From: a virus
Direction: 5' to 3' (one strand)
IMG/VR virus record: IMGVR_UViG_3300048930_000381
Span: 1 to 35,865 of that record
DNA length: 35,865 bases
The position numbers and the translations under genes are program-made. Positions 15,389-23,105 of the stretch are shown piece after piece (position 1 is the first letter of the stretch; every line of letters starts with the position of its first letter). The notes below the pieces were generated by a model that saw only the letters and a list, made by a program, of their open reading frames with translations, made no database searches and was not told the origin of the DNA.

Positions 15389-16342
15389 GTGACCAAGCCC
15401 GAAACCCTCAGCGTCTTTGAACTGCTCAAGCGGTTCCCAACTGAAGACTCTGCGCGCTTGTACTTTGAGGGTCAACGCTGGGCAAGTGGCGCCTTCTGCG
15501 CTCACTGCGGAAGCTTCAATGTGGTTGAGGTCAAGAACCACAAGCCGATGCCGTATCGGTGCCGCGACTGCCGCAAGCACTTCAGCGTTCGCACCGGAAC
15601 CGTTCTTGAGGAATCGCGCCTGCCGCTGCAGAAGTGGCTTATGGCTATCTACATGATGACCACCGCGCGCAAGGGCATTCCTTCGACGCAGATGGCGCGC
15701 GAGCTGGGCGTGACTCAGAAGTCGGCATGGTTCTTGGCTCAGCGGATCCGCGAAGCCTGGCTCGGCACGGCCTCGGCTTCGTCTTCTGGCGAAGGCGGCC
15801 CCTTGACGGGAGAGATCGAGGCCGACGAAACGTTCATCGGCGGCAAGGAAAAGAACAAGCATGAGGCCGACCGTTTGCACCAAGGGCGCGGCCCTGTTGG
15901 CAAGGCTGTGGTTGCCGGCCTGATGGAGCGCGGCGGCCGTGTTGTTGCCCGCCATGTGCCCAACACGTCGGCCAAGACGCTGCGCCCCTTCGTGGAGGGC
16001 AACGTGGTGTTTGGCGCGGTGCTCTACACGGACGAGCATGCTGCCTATCGCAGCGTGACTGGCTATGCACACACTTCGGTTAACCACTCGGTAGGTGAGT
16101 ATGTCCGCGAGCAGGCCCACACCAACGGCATTGAGAGCTTTTGGGCGCTACTCAAGCGCGGCCACTACGGCATCTACCACTACATGAGCCACAAGCATCT
16201 CCATCGCTACATCGGCGAGTTCTCGAACCGGCACAACACTGCTGACTGCGGCACCATGCAGTTCATCGATATGACTGTGGCGGGCATGGCCGGCCGCCGC
16301 CTCACCTACAAGGGACTGATCAATGGCAACCAAGAAGTCTGA
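15389..16342 (+). CDS. IS1595/ISXO2-type transposase
   Basis: 317 residues from a GTG after AGGA. An N-terminal zinc ribbon (Cys37, Cys40, Cys58, Cys61) and helix-turn-helix ('PSTQMARELGVTQKSAWFLAQRIR') lead into the ISXO2-like catalytic domain. The DDNK set is visible: Asp146 in EADETFIGG, Asp215 in YTDEH, Asn246 in HTNGIES and Lys256 in LLKRG. 'GGKEKNKH' after the first Asp is typical. It cuts and joins the element ends. Confidence 0.96.
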   Translation: MTKPETLSVFELLKRFPTEDSARLYFEGQRWASGAFCAHCGSFNVVEVKNHKPMPYRCRDCRKHFSVRTGTVLEESRLPLQKWLMAIYMMTTARKGIPSTQMARELGVTQKSAWFLAQRIREAWLGTASASSSGEGGPLTGEIEADETFIGGKEKNKHEADRLHQGRGPVGKAVVAGLMERGGRVVARHVPNTSAKTLRPFVEGNVVFGAVLYTDEHAAYRSVTGYAHTSVNHSVGEYVREQAHTNGIESFWALLKRGHYGIYHYMSHKHLHRYIGEFSNRHNTADCGTMQFIDMTVAGMAGRRLTYKGLINGNQEV

Positions 16343-17393
16343 AAAGATCATCGAGCCGATCGACGCGCCTTTCGAGGCCGTAGCTGGGGCCGTTGCAAGG
16401 CCTAAGCAGGCCGCCCGAAACATCAATGCAAACAATAGCTTAGCGACGGTTCCGGCCACTCAGCAGGCCGCCCACAGGCAGGTTCCTCTAGACCTCGGCA
16501 TCGAGATTCAGAAGGACATCAATGGCGTTGAGATGGGCGTGCTGGAGAACGGCATGCCGTACTTGACGCAGCGAGGCCTATCGACTGTCACTGGCGCGGC
16601 GCGAAGCCTGATCCAGACGATCACAAAGGAATGGGAGGACCACTACGAGGATGAGGTGATCGGCAAGGACCGCATCTCATTTTTCAAGCAGTACCTACTT
16701 GCTCGTGGGTTCAACGAGCCATCTTTGCACATCGAGACAGTGCAGGCCGGTTCTGTCCACTACGCATACCCTGATGTTGTCTGCATGGCGTTCCTGGAGT
16801 ATTACGCCTTTGAGTCAACGGGGAACAACGCCACCGCAGTGAAGAGCTATCGCCAGTTCGCCTCTTTTGGGCTGCGGAGCTTCATCTACAACGCCCTTGG
16901 TTACTCTCCAGAACAGAAGCTACTTGATAGCTGGCGCCACTTCCATGACCGCGTAGACATGACGGCTACGTCGGTTCCCCCTGGCTACTTCAGCGTGTTC
17001 AAGGAAATCGCGGTCATGCTGGTGCCGATGATCCGGGCCGGCATCTTCATCAGCGACAGAGTGGTGCCAGACATTTCTGTAGGACGCGCCTGGAGCGAAC
17101 ATTGGGAAGCGAACAAGCTTGGCGAGAAGTACGGCAGCCGTACACGCTATGACCACGAATACCCGCTCTACTACCCGCAGGCAAAGAGCAATCCACAGCC
17201 ATCGTTCTGCTACCCAGAGGAAGCACTCGGAGCATTTCGGGCTTGGCTGACCAAGACGTACATCACCTCCAAGTTCCCAGCGTACATGCTGGGGCAGACC
17301 AAGAAGGGAGCGGTTCCCATGGCGCTCGCTAACAAGGCGCTCAGCGCCTTTGGTGCTCAGCTTCTGGAGCCCCCGAAGAAGCGGATCAAGTAG
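16323..17393 (+). CDS. Transposon passenger protein of unknown function
   Basis: 356 residues, overlapping the transposase by 20 bases and therefore likely co-translated. Layout: disordered N-terminus (1-50), then 'KDINGVEMGVLENGMPYLTQRGLSTVTGAARSLI' (about 62-98), a style of small winged or KilA-N/BRO-like N-terminal domain found in phage regulators and some phage-defence proteins, then a long helical domain with many aromatics, and a basic end (PPKKRIK). IS1595 elements often carry cargo. A defence or regulatory role is a guess; no catalytic motif is seen. Confidence 0.7.
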   Translation: MATKKSEKIIEPIDAPFEAVAGAVARPKQAARNINANNSLATVPATQQAAHRQVPLDLGIEIQKDINGVEMGVLENGMPYLTQRGLSTVTGAARSLIQTITKEWEDHYEDEVIGKDRISFFKQYLLARGFNEPSLHIETVQAGSVHYAYPDVVCMAFLEYYAFESTGNNATAVKSYRQFASFGLRSFIYNALGYSPEQKLLDSWRHFHDRVDMTATSVPPGYFSVFKEIAVMLVPMIRAGIFISDRVVPDISVGRAWSEHWEANKLGEKYGSRTRYDHEYPLYYPQAKSNPQPSFCYPEEALGAFRAWLTKTYITSKFPAYMLGQTKKGAVPMALANKALSAFGAQLLEPPKKRIK

Positions 17394-17433
17394 CGCGCCG
17401 GCAGCCCGAGCATTGCAGCCATTGCCGCTGCAA

Positions 17434-17458
17434 TTGGCTAGCTATGTATATAGTTCCC
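17434..17458 (-). repeat. Right terminal inverted repeat
   Basis: 25 bp, reverse complement of the left end with one mismatch, ending ...TAGTTCCC directly against the second GTACGTAA. Confidence 0.93.
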
Positions 17459-17466
17459 GTACGTAA
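17459..17466. repeat. Right target-site duplication
   Basis: Second copy of GTACGTAA; see 15294-15301. Confidence 0.93.
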
Positions 17467-17473
17467 AGCGGCA

Positions 17474-17860
17474 TCACGCGCCCCTATTCACCAGCATCTG
17501 CCGACCATCCACGATCAGCCGCAGCAGACCCTCCATCGAATGCCCAAGCATCTGCGCGGCCTTCCTCGGGTTCGAGCGCTTGATGTAGCACCAGGACAGC
17601 GCCTGCCTGTGCGGTGCAGGGAGGTGGCTGACGGCCTTCTGCACCCGCTGCGCGTCGATGTGGTCAACCGGTTGCGCAGACGCCTTCCCATACTGCTGAT
17701 TCGCGTCTGTGCTGCGGTACATCCTGAACATCGGGCTTGTAACTCCGCCTTCCGATCGGTTGAACGACCATCGGGCCCAGTTGATGAGCCGCAGGTCAAT
17801 CGATTCCTGATGTGGCGGCACGTACCCGAAATCAACAAAGCTCATCTCATCTCTCTTCAT
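17474..17860 (-). CDS. Late-gene regulator, antiterminator Q-like / sigma region 4-like
   Basis: 128 residues from MKRDEMSFVDFGYVPPHQES. The C-terminal half 'IDAQRVQKAVSHLPAPHRQALSWCYIKRSNPRKAAQMLGHSMEGLLRLIVDGRQML' reads as a sigma-70 region 4-type helix-turn-helix, as in phage Q/DUF1133-like late activators. Position at the end of the replication operon, just ahead of late genes, is where Q sits. The transposon now separates it from the late genes. The ATG overlaps the upstream stop (ATGA). Confidence 0.72.
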   Translation of the reverse strand: MKRDEMSFVDFGYVPPHQESIDLRLINWARWSFNRSEGGVTSPMFRMYRSTDANQQYGKASAQPVDHIDAQRVQKAVSHLPAPHRQALSWCYIKRSNPRKAAQMLGHSMEGLLRLIVDGRQMLVNRGA

Positions 17861-18030
17861 CCCTGCACCCTCGCCACCCTGTAGTCCCGCCCGTTGATCG
17901 GCACGATCTGGCCACGCCGGAACTCCATCGGCGCCGGCAGTTCGGACCTGACGCGCGGGTCGTACTGCAGCGTGATCGGGGACCAGCCGCCGCGGCCGAT
18001 GGGGCGCAGGGTGACGGTGACGCGGGTCAT
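17857..18030 (-). CDS. Small phage protein of unknown function
   Basis: 57 residues, MTRVTVTLRPIGRGGWSPIT...VPINGRDYRVARVQG. It overlaps the HTH gene upstream and the Q-like gene downstream by four bases each, so it is clearly within the translated operon. The fold looks like a small beta barrel (alternating hydrophobics, ending 'INGRDYRVARV'). No function is known to me. Confidence 0.65.
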   Translation of the reverse strand: MTRVTVTLRPIGRGGWSPITLQYDPRVRSELPAPMEFRRGQIVPINGRDYRVARVQG

Positions 18031-18227
18031 CGCTTGCGATCCGGGTTCGCCATCGCCACGACCATCGTCTGCAGGGTGCCCTCGTTGCGAAGGTGCATGC
18101 AGGCGGTCCTGGCCTTTTCGTGTGTCGTGTCGAACTTCGCCGCGATGTCATCGAACGACAGGATCTCGTCCGGGTTCTCGGAGAAGAACTTCCGCAGAAG
18201 CGGCGTCAGCTTCTGGGTGGTGCTCAT
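18027..18227 (-). CDS. Small winged-helix/HTH protein
   Basis: 66 residues, MSTTQKLTPLLRKFFSENPD. 'ILSFDDIAAKFDTTHEKARTACMHLRNEGTLQTMVV' reads as a winged helix: helix, turn, recognition helix, then beta wing. It may regulate the operon or help replication initiation. Four-base overlaps on both sides tie it to the RuvC-like gene and the downstream small ORF. Confidence 0.65.
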   Translation of the reverse strand: MSTTQKLTPLLRKFFSENPDEILSFDDIAAKFDTTHEKARTACMHLRNEGTLQTMVVAMANPDRKR

Positions 18228-18700
18228 GCCTTCACCTTCTGCCCGTAGTGCGCCAGCAGCAAAGCCTCGGCGCGGTTGTGGTCCTTCTGGCGCTTGAGCA
18301 TTCCGGCCTGCAACGGGTACAGCGTGCGCGCCACTTCAAGGCTCTGCGCCTTCTCCGACTTCAGCAGCCCAAAGAAGCGCTTCCAGGTCGACGGCTGCAC
18401 GGTCAGCACCTTGACGCCAGCCACGTCGAGCACCGCCTCGACGGCGCGCCGCGTGCCCATCAGCGACCCCATGGTGTGCGCCGTGTTCGGTCCTGGCCTG
18501 GGCCGAACGTCTTCGATGATCGCCAGCGCTGCCTCTCCGGCTGGCGACATGCCGCGGATGAGGTTCAGCAGTTGCCGGCCAGCAATGCGCTTCCCTGCGG
18601 CGTCCTCGACCACCGGAAGATCGACGATCGACGCCGTGCCGTGCGCGTCAATGGCGGACATCGCGCCGCAGACCCCGAGGTCGATTCCGAGGACGATCAC
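18224..18700 (-). CDS. RuvC-like Holliday junction resolvase
   Basis: 158 residues from a GTG overlapping the upstream stop (GTGA). RNase H-fold resolvases nick four-way junctions before packaging. Catalytic acids fit the family: Asp7 in GIDLGVCGA, Glu63 in IIEDV, and Asp140 with Glu145 in KDHNRAEALLLAHYG. The segment 'QPSTWKRFFGLLKSEKAQSLEVARTLYP' is typical of phage RuvC proteins. Length matches the phage members. Confidence 0.87.
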   Translation of the reverse strand: MIVLGIDLGVCGAMSAIDAHGTASIVDLPVVEDAAGKRIAGRQLLNLIRGMSPAGEAALAIIEDVRPRPGPNTAHTMGSLMGTRRAVEAVLDVAGVKVLTVQPSTWKRFFGLLKSEKAQSLEVARTLYPLQAGMLKRQKDHNRAEALLLAHYGQKVKA

Positions 18701-19125
18701 CGCTGCTGCTCCAGCCGACGCTCGCGCCAGTCGCGCGTGATCTGCCCGGTCCATCCGCTCGGCGACTTGAACTCGTAGCGACCGAGCGGCGCCGTCTCCC
18801 GCGTGATCTTCGTCGCCGCGGTGATGATCGGATCGCCGGCAGGCATGCGCGCGTTCGCATCGCGGATGCTGGTCATGCGCTGCGCCGGCTTCTCGTCGAC
18901 CTTCGGCGCGAACTCCGGCGCGAAGTACAGGCTATGGCGATAGGTCGGCCGGACGTTCACCAGGCGTTTGTCGCGCAGCATGCGCTGCAGCGGGCGCTCA
19001 ACCGATTGCCGGTTGACGCCGCGCGCCTTGGCGATCTGCGACGGCTGCATGCCGCTCTCGCCAGCTTCGCGCACGAGGCGCACGATGTCATCCATCGCCA
19101 CGGTCGGCGGGATCGGGGGCTTCAT
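18697..19125 (-). CDS. Winged-helix DNA-binding protein
   Basis: 142 residues from MKPPIPPTVAMDDIVRLV, with AGGAGAA upstream. Residues ~10-60 form a helix-turn-helix ('VREAGESGMQPSQIAKARGVNRQSVERPLQRMLRDKRLVNVRP') with a following wing. The C-terminal part is basic. It may be a regulator or replication accessory factor. The stop overlaps the RuvC-like GTG. Confidence 0.68.
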   Translation of the reverse strand: MKPPIPPTVAMDDIVRLVREAGESGMQPSQIAKARGVNRQSVERPLQRMLRDKRLVNVRPTYRHSLYFAPEFAPKVDEKPAQRMTSIRDANARMPAGDPIITAATKITRETAPLGRYEFKSPSGWTGQITRDWRERRLEQQR

Positions 19126-19325
19126 GCTGTTCGTTCTCCTGTCCCAAGTGGCCGCCCAAGCGGCTTGATCTGCGCCACGATCCGCTTGGCCCACTGCAGG
19201 GCCTCGGGATCGGTCTTCCGCCCTTCACGGTGCAGGTAGAGCACTCGCACGGCGCACAGGCGGATCAACTCCTGCTTCTCGGCGATGTCGACCGCGTCGT
19301 GGGGCTTTGTGGGGTGCTCGTTCAT
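19122..19325 (-). CDS. Hypothetical phage protein
   Basis: 67 residues, MNEHPTKPHDAVDIAEKQEL, helical and basic, linked by four-base overlaps to the methyltransferase upstream and the winged-helix gene downstream. No function recognised. Confidence 0.6.
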   Translation of the reverse strand: MNEHPTKPHDAVDIAEKQELIRLCAVRVLYLHREGRKTDPEALQWAKRIVAQIKPLGRPLGTGERTA

Positions 19326-20392
19326 CCAAACTCCACGTTGGCGAAAAGCGGCGCGTCCTCGGTCACGCGGCCGTGAGCCAATTCGGCATACGCCTGATTC
19401 AGTTCGACCAGCACGGCATCGCGCTGTAGGCGGTCAGCGACCAACCCAGTCGTTCCTGATCCGCCGAAGGGATCGAGCACGATGCCTCCTTCTGGGCACC
19501 CAGCTGCAATGCACGGCTCGATCAGCGCGGCCGGGAACACCGCGAAGTGCGCCCCTGCGTATGGCTGCGTCGGCACCGTCCACACACTGCGGCGGTTGCG
19601 CCGGCCGGTGTCGTATTCGCTCTCGTCGCGGTCGGCCCGGTGCGTGCCCACGGTCTGCCCGGGTATCGCCTCCGCGCGCTTGCTGTGGTCGCGCTTGAAA
19701 CTGTCGCGCTTGCTGCGCTGCCGCTGCGCGTAGGCCACCAACCCGGCCTTGGTGCGGTGCTTCTCGTCGCCGCTGTCCTCGTATTCAGCCGTGTGCTTGT
19801 GGCTCACGTTGCCGGGCAGTGCGCCGGTCGCGACCTCACTCATGGCCTCCGCGTCCCAGTAGTACCGCTCACTCTTGCTCAGCAGGAACAGGTACTCATG
19901 CGCCTTGGTGCATCGGTCGCGCACGCTCTCAGGCATGGGGTTCGGCTTGTGCCAGATGATGTCTTGGCGCAAATACCAGCCATCGGCCTGAAGGGCGAAG
20001 GCCACGCGCCACGGCATGCCCATCAAGTCCTTGGCCTTGTAGCCAACGGGTGGCGGCATCCACTTCCCGCCGCGCGGTCCTTCGGTGTCCATGCCGCATT
20101 CCTCCCACCGCTTGCCCTGCGCCCCGCCGCCGCTCTTGCCGGTGCCCGCGTAGCTGTCCCCCAGGTTCAACCAAAGCGTTCCGTCGTCGCGGAGCACTCG
20201 CCGCACCTCTCGGAATACTTCGACCATCTTCGCGACGTAGGCGTCTGGCGCGGCTTCAAGCCCGATTTGCGCTTCGTGCCCGTAGTCACGCAAGCCGAAG
20301 TAAGGAGGCGATGTGACGCAGCAATGCACGCTTGCGTCAGGCAGCGTCTTGAGCACTTCTCGGCAATCGCCTTGGAGGATGCGGACAGTCAC
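19322..20392 (-). CDS. Phage DNA methyltransferase (N4-cytosine/N6-adenine, beta type)
   Basis: 356 residues from a GTG overlapping the helicase stop (GTGA). It transfers a methyl group from SAM to an exocyclic amine, probably shielding phage DNA from restriction. Motif IV 'TSPPYFGLRDYG' (residues ~27-38) precedes the SAM-binding motif 'DPFGGSGTTGLVA' near the C-terminus, the beta-class order; SPPY favours cytosine-N4 but adenine is possible. Between them lies a variable target-recognition region (residues ~200-270). It is a resident phage gene, distinct from the five cassette methyltransferases. Confidence 0.92.
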   Translation of the reverse strand: MTVRILQGDCREVLKTLPDASVHCCVTSPPYFGLRDYGHEAQIGLEAAPDAYVAKMVEVFREVRRVLRDDGTLWLNLGDSYAGTGKSGGGAQGKRWEECGMDTEGPRGGKWMPPPVGYKAKDLMGMPWRVAFALQADGWYLRQDIIWHKPNPMPESVRDRCTKAHEYLFLLSKSERYYWDAEAMSEVATGALPGNVSHKHTAEYEDSGDEKHRTKAGLVAYAQRQRSKRDSFKRDHSKRAEAIPGQTVGTHRADRDESEYDTGRRNRRSVWTVPTQPYAGAHFAVFPAALIEPCIAAGCPEGGIVLDPFGGSGTTGLVADRLQRDAVLVELNQAYAELAHGRVTEDAPLFANVEFG

Positions 20393-21315
20393 AGATCCCC
20401 CATGCGATACGGCTCCGGCGCGCTGTAGCGGTCGGGCATGAACCGCAGCGACGGCCAGTCGAGCCAGAACTGCAGGCGACCTTCCCATTCGCCGTTGCGC
20501 TGCTTCTCGACCGTCACCAGCGCGTCGGGCTTCTCCGCCATCAGCGCGTCCATGTGGCCGGCTTGGTGCGCCTGGGCCTTCGCGCGATCAGCCCACACCG
20601 TGACCACGTTGGGCGCCTGATCGCTGATCGACCCGCTGCCCTTGATGTCGTACTTCGTCGGCGGGCTGCTGTCGTCCCCGCTCGGCGGCTTGCGGCAGTG
20701 CGTGATGAGGTGGATGTGCAGCCCGGTCTCGACCGCCACGCGGACCAGGCCGGTGACGAAGGTCTTCTGCTGGTCGAGGTGTTCCTCGCTGTCGACGACC
20801 ATCATCATCGAGTCGAGGAAGACATGCTGCCCCTTGTGCTCGTCGGCGAAGTAGCGCATGAGGGCGAGCGCGCTGTCGCCGTCGATCTTCCCGACGTGAT
20901 CGAACAGCCACAACCGGCCATCGGACCAGCGGCCAAGCTCGCCCAGCTGCTGCTCGCTCGGGCGGCCGACGCCGAATGCCTGCTTGGCCATGCGCGCCAT
21001 GGTCCGGGCCGGCGACATCTCGAGCGACGCGATCATCACCCGCTGCCGCTGCACGCAGAGGTCAAGCGCTACCTGACTCGTGAACATCGATTTCCGATGC
21101 CCGTTGTAGCCCGCCCAGCACGTCAGTTCGCCAGGGCGGAACTCCAGGCCGCGGGCCTTGTTCGCTAGCATCGTCGGCCAGCGCTGGCGATCCTCGGCCG
21201 GCGCGAATTCGGCGCGGACCGCGTCCAGGAACTCCGAGGCCGGCTGAACCTTGGCCGTGAGGTCCATCGTGCGCAGGTAGGCCGAGAGGTCGACCGCTCC
21301 GTCGATGATGTTCAT
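20389..21315 (-). CDS. Replicative DNA helicase (DnaB/RecA-fold)
   Basis: 308 residues from an ATG overlapping the upstream stop. RecA-fold motor: P-loop variant 'AGYNGHRKSMF' (residues ~68-78), Walker B 'HVFLDSMMMV', and 'HIHLITHCRKPP' as the H3/sensor strand, as in phage and Twinkle-like helicases. The P-loop has Arg where the usual Gly precedes Lys-Ser (GxxGxRKS). A DnaB N-terminal domain is absent, so it is a short form. It should unwind phage DNA together with the upstream proteins. Confidence 0.85.
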   Translation of the reverse strand: MNIIDGAVDLSAYLRTMDLTAKVQPASEFLDAVRAEFAPAEDRQRWPTMLANKARGLEFRPGELTCWAGYNGHRKSMFTSQVALDLCVQRQRVMIASLEMSPARTMARMAKQAFGVGRPSEQQLGELGRWSDGRLWLFDHVGKIDGDSALALMRYFADEHKGQHVFLDSMMMVVDSEEHLDQQKTFVTGLVRVAVETGLHIHLITHCRKPPSGDDSSPPTKYDIKGSGSISDQAPNVVTVWADRAKAQAHQAGHMDALMAEKPDALVTVEKQRNGEWEGRLQFWLDWPSLRFMPDRYSAPEPYRMGDL

Positions 21316-21767
21316 CGGATTCCCCAGCCCGAAAAGCACGCCCGGATGTAGGCGCTTTTCTCCGCGTCGCTCGACGTGCGCCAGTTGACGGCCGGCAGCG
21401 GCTCAAGGTCGCGCCTCTTCGGCCACAGCCTGAGCTTCGGGTACAGCGACAGGACAGCGGCCTCGTCGCCCGTGTCGGCGTCGCAGATGGCGATGTACGG
21501 CTCCGCGATGTCCCACAGCGCCTTGACGGTCGGCAGCGCGTCGACTCCCTTGCGGACGATCACGGCCACCTGCAAACGCCGCAGGCCAGTCCAGTCGTAG
21601 GCCTGGCCTGGGTCAGCGAAGACCACATGCCGGTTGTCCCAGATCCCGGTGTCGCCGCAGAGGCTCACGAGCACCGACTCGGACGCATCCATCCGCGAGC
21701 GGTAGGTCGGGAAGGCGCGGCGGATCTTCGCCATGTTGCGCGGCTCGCGCAGAGGTGAGGCTGTCAA
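21312..21767 (-). CDS. Replication-associated protein, possibly Toprim/primase-like
   Basis: 151 residues using a TTG (21767) that overlaps the upstream stop and follows GAGGGG; an ATG at 21734 lacks a Shine-Dalgarno. Strand-loop pattern 'YIAICDADTGDEAAVLSLYPKL' has the D-x-D of a Toprim-like site, which would fit between the DUF1376 protein and helicase. The rest (LVSLCGDTGIWDNRHVVFAD) is unassigned. The primase idea is tentative. Confidence 0.55.
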   Translation of the reverse strand: MTASPLREPRNMAKIRRAFPTYRSRMDASESVLVSLCGDTGIWDNRHVVFADPGQAYDWTGLRRLQVAVIVRKGVDALPTVKALWDIAEPYIAICDADTGDEAAVLSLYPKLRLWPKRRDLEPLPAVNWRTSSDAEKSAYIRACFSGWGIR

Positions 21768-22492
21768 ATCGTGTTCCCCTCGAAGATGTCGCGGGGCCTG
21801 CCCGCGGAAGCCGATGAGCGCTCTGAAGGCCGGGCCATTTCGGCGGCCTTGCGCATCCAGTTCCGCCACCGACCAGGCCAGTCGGTCGCAGCGGTGGCGA
21901 AGGTGTGGTCGCGGAACTTCGGGGTCTCTGCACTGATGCTGACCCCGGGGCATTCGGACCTGGCCCAGGTCACCATGTCGTCGGTGACGACGAAGTCCGG
22001 TGGGCACTTCTTCGCGGGTCGCGGCTTGCCCGCGGCTACCGGAGTAGAACCGTTAGGTTCTACGTAGGTATTGGTGTCTGGTGTCTGGGGACGGGCGCGC
22101 GGTGCATTGCCTTCGCTATGCGTTCGCATTGCGTCCGGTGATGCGTTCGCATTGCCTTCGCTATGCGGTTGGCGGTGCGCCCAGCGTGCTTCCGCTGATG
22201 CCTTCGCTTTGCGCTGCTTGTCCTGGAAGCGGGCGATCTCCTTGTCGCATCGGCCATGGCGCCAGCCGTCTGGCGTCTCGGTGAAGAACTCGCGCAGCAC
22301 GGTCTCGACGGCCTCGCGGTCCTGCTTCGACTGAGCACGCACCAAGCGGAAGACGTCGCGCGTGGCGATCGGCAGCGGCGCCTCCTTGATGTAGTAGGCG
22401 TCGAGCAGCCGGCGATATGCGCCGTCCTCCAGCATCGACAGGTGCGCGGTGTCGCGCAGATAGTCGCCGAGGTGGTGCTCGTAGTAGTTCAC
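21764..22492 (-). CDS. DUF1376-family replication protein
   Basis: 242 residues from a GTG overlapping the upstream stop, with GGGAGG ahead. N-terminal domain 'YYEHHLGDYLRDTAHLSMLEDGAYRRLLDAYYIKEAPLP' is the DUF1376 signature found in phage replication operons, likely a DnaT/GP O-like DNA-binding module. A low-complexity linker with an imperfect HSEGNA repeat (residues ~105-135) joins a C-terminal domain ('VTWARSECPGVS...TDWPGRWRNWMRKAAE') seen in helicase loaders. Confidence 0.84.
   Translation of the reverse strand: MNYYEHHLGDYLRDTAHLSMLEDGAYRRLLDAYYIKEAPLPIATRDVFRLVRAQSKQDREAVETVLREFFTETPDGWRHGRCDKEIARFQDKQRKAKASAEARWAHRQPHSEGNANASPDAMRTHSEGNAPRARPQTPDTNTYVEPNGSTPVAAGKPRPAKKCPPDFVVTDDMVTWARSECPGVSISAETPKFRDHTFATAATDWPGRWRNWMRKAAEMARPSERSSASAGRPRDIFEGNTI
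22104..22167. repeat. Micro-repeat inside the DUF1376 gene
   Basis: A 19-bp unit GCATTGCCTTCGCTATGCG occurs at 22104-22122 and 22149-22167, with a shorter related copy between, encoding the HSEGNA linker repeats. Confidence 0.7.
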
Positions 22493-22722
22493 GCTGTGTT
22501 TCCTCCCACGCATGGAACGTGGGGGTACGCATTCGTGGGGGATGCGCCCACAGTGGCGGCATGCCTGTTCGGACACGTCGCAACACCATCGCTGTCGATC
22601 AGCGCGGGCTGGATGTAGCCGGGCGCGTTGGAGTCGGCCGCGTAGGTGAAGCGCTGGCACGTCCGGCAGATCGGATGCGGGCGCGTCGGGGTGATGCGGG
22701 ACTTCCCGCCTGGGCAGATCAC
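22489..22722 (-). CDS. Small Cys-rich phage protein
   Basis: 77 residues from a GTG overlapping the Cro-like stop. Cys at 'MICPGG', 'ICRTCQRF' and 'ATCPNRH' could bind zinc. Its stop overlaps the DUF1376 start. Function unknown. Confidence 0.6.
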   Translation of the reverse strand: MICPGGKSRITPTRPHPICRTCQRFTYAADSNAPGYIQPALIDSDGVATCPNRHAATVGASPTNAYPHVPCVGGNTA

Positions 22723-22928
22723 GCGGTGGCCTGCTGCGAAACGGCCCCCAAGTGAGGCCAGAACTTCGCAACCGAGTCGACGCGAGGATTCTTGGTCTCG
22801 CCGCCTCGGATCTTCAGCAGCGTGTGAAATGGCACCCCAGACAGTTCGGCCAGCCGCTGAAGCTGCCCCGTCGTCATGGGTTCGAGCGCCGATGAGACGT
22901 CGGCAGCAGTTGGCACGGTGTGGTCCAT
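22719..22928 (-). CDS. Cro-like repressor, first gene of the leftward operon
   Basis: 69 residues, MDHTVPTAADVSSALEPMTT. Helix-turn-helix: 'TTGQLQRLAELSGVPFHTLLKIRGGETKNPRVDSVAKFWPHLG' (residues ~19-60), the lambda Cro/CI-like pattern. It should bind the AACCGNATNCGGTT operators just upstream. The predicted -10 lies only six bases before the ATG, so the message may be leaderless. No separate CI-type repressor is visible on the other strand. Confidence 0.8.
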   Translation of the reverse strand: MDHTVPTAADVSSALEPMTTGQLQRLAELSGVPFHTLLKIRGGETKNPRVDSVAKFWPHLGAVSQQATA

Positions 22929-22934
22929 GCCTCA

Positions 22935-22963
22935 ACGCTACCTTATTCGGTTGGCGCAGTCAA
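22935..22963 (-). promoter_or_regulatory. Leftward early promoter
   Basis: On the minus strand TTGACT (22958-22963), 17-base spacer, TAGCGT (22935-22940). Two operator copies overlap it. Confidence 0.6.
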
Positions 22964-23045
22964 CCGGATTCGGTTTGATCGCGGTGGCCCCTGTTTTTTG
23001 TAACAGGCCAACCGAATCCGGTTGACAAGCTAACCGTATTCGGTA
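22939..23045. promoter_or_regulatory. Four repressor operators
   Basis: Copies of the 14-bp palindrome AACCGNATNCGGTT at 22939-22952 (degenerate), 22962-22975, 23010-23023 and 23032-23045 (last base differs). They form two pairs spaced about 22-23 bp, two turns of helix, one over each divergent promoter. A small hairpin (CCTGTT/AACAGG, 22990-23007) sits between the pairs. Confidence 0.88.
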
Positions 23046-23049
23046 AGAT
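23022..23049 (+). promoter_or_regulatory. Rightward early promoter
   Basis: TTGACA (23022-23027), 16-base spacer, TAAGAT (23044-23049). It overlaps the two right-hand operators and would drive the recombination operon and possibly the cassette genes beyond it. Confidence 0.75.
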
Positions 23050-23105
23050 GCATCCATGCGCTGCCCAAGGCGCCCCACCGGGGCAGGCAGCGCGGGAGAT
23101 GCGAG

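Larger units (their letters stand above)
15302..17458. mobile_element. IS1595-family (ISXO2-like) transposon with passenger gene
   Basis: A 2,157-bp element bounded by 25-bp inverted repeats that match at 24 of 25 positions and begin GGGA; flanked by an 8-bp target duplication. It carries a DDNK transposase and one passenger ORF whose start overlaps the transposase stop. Insertion separates the late/HNH segment from the replication operon of the prophage. The near-perfect ends and intact genes suggest a recent insertion. Confidence 0.95.
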
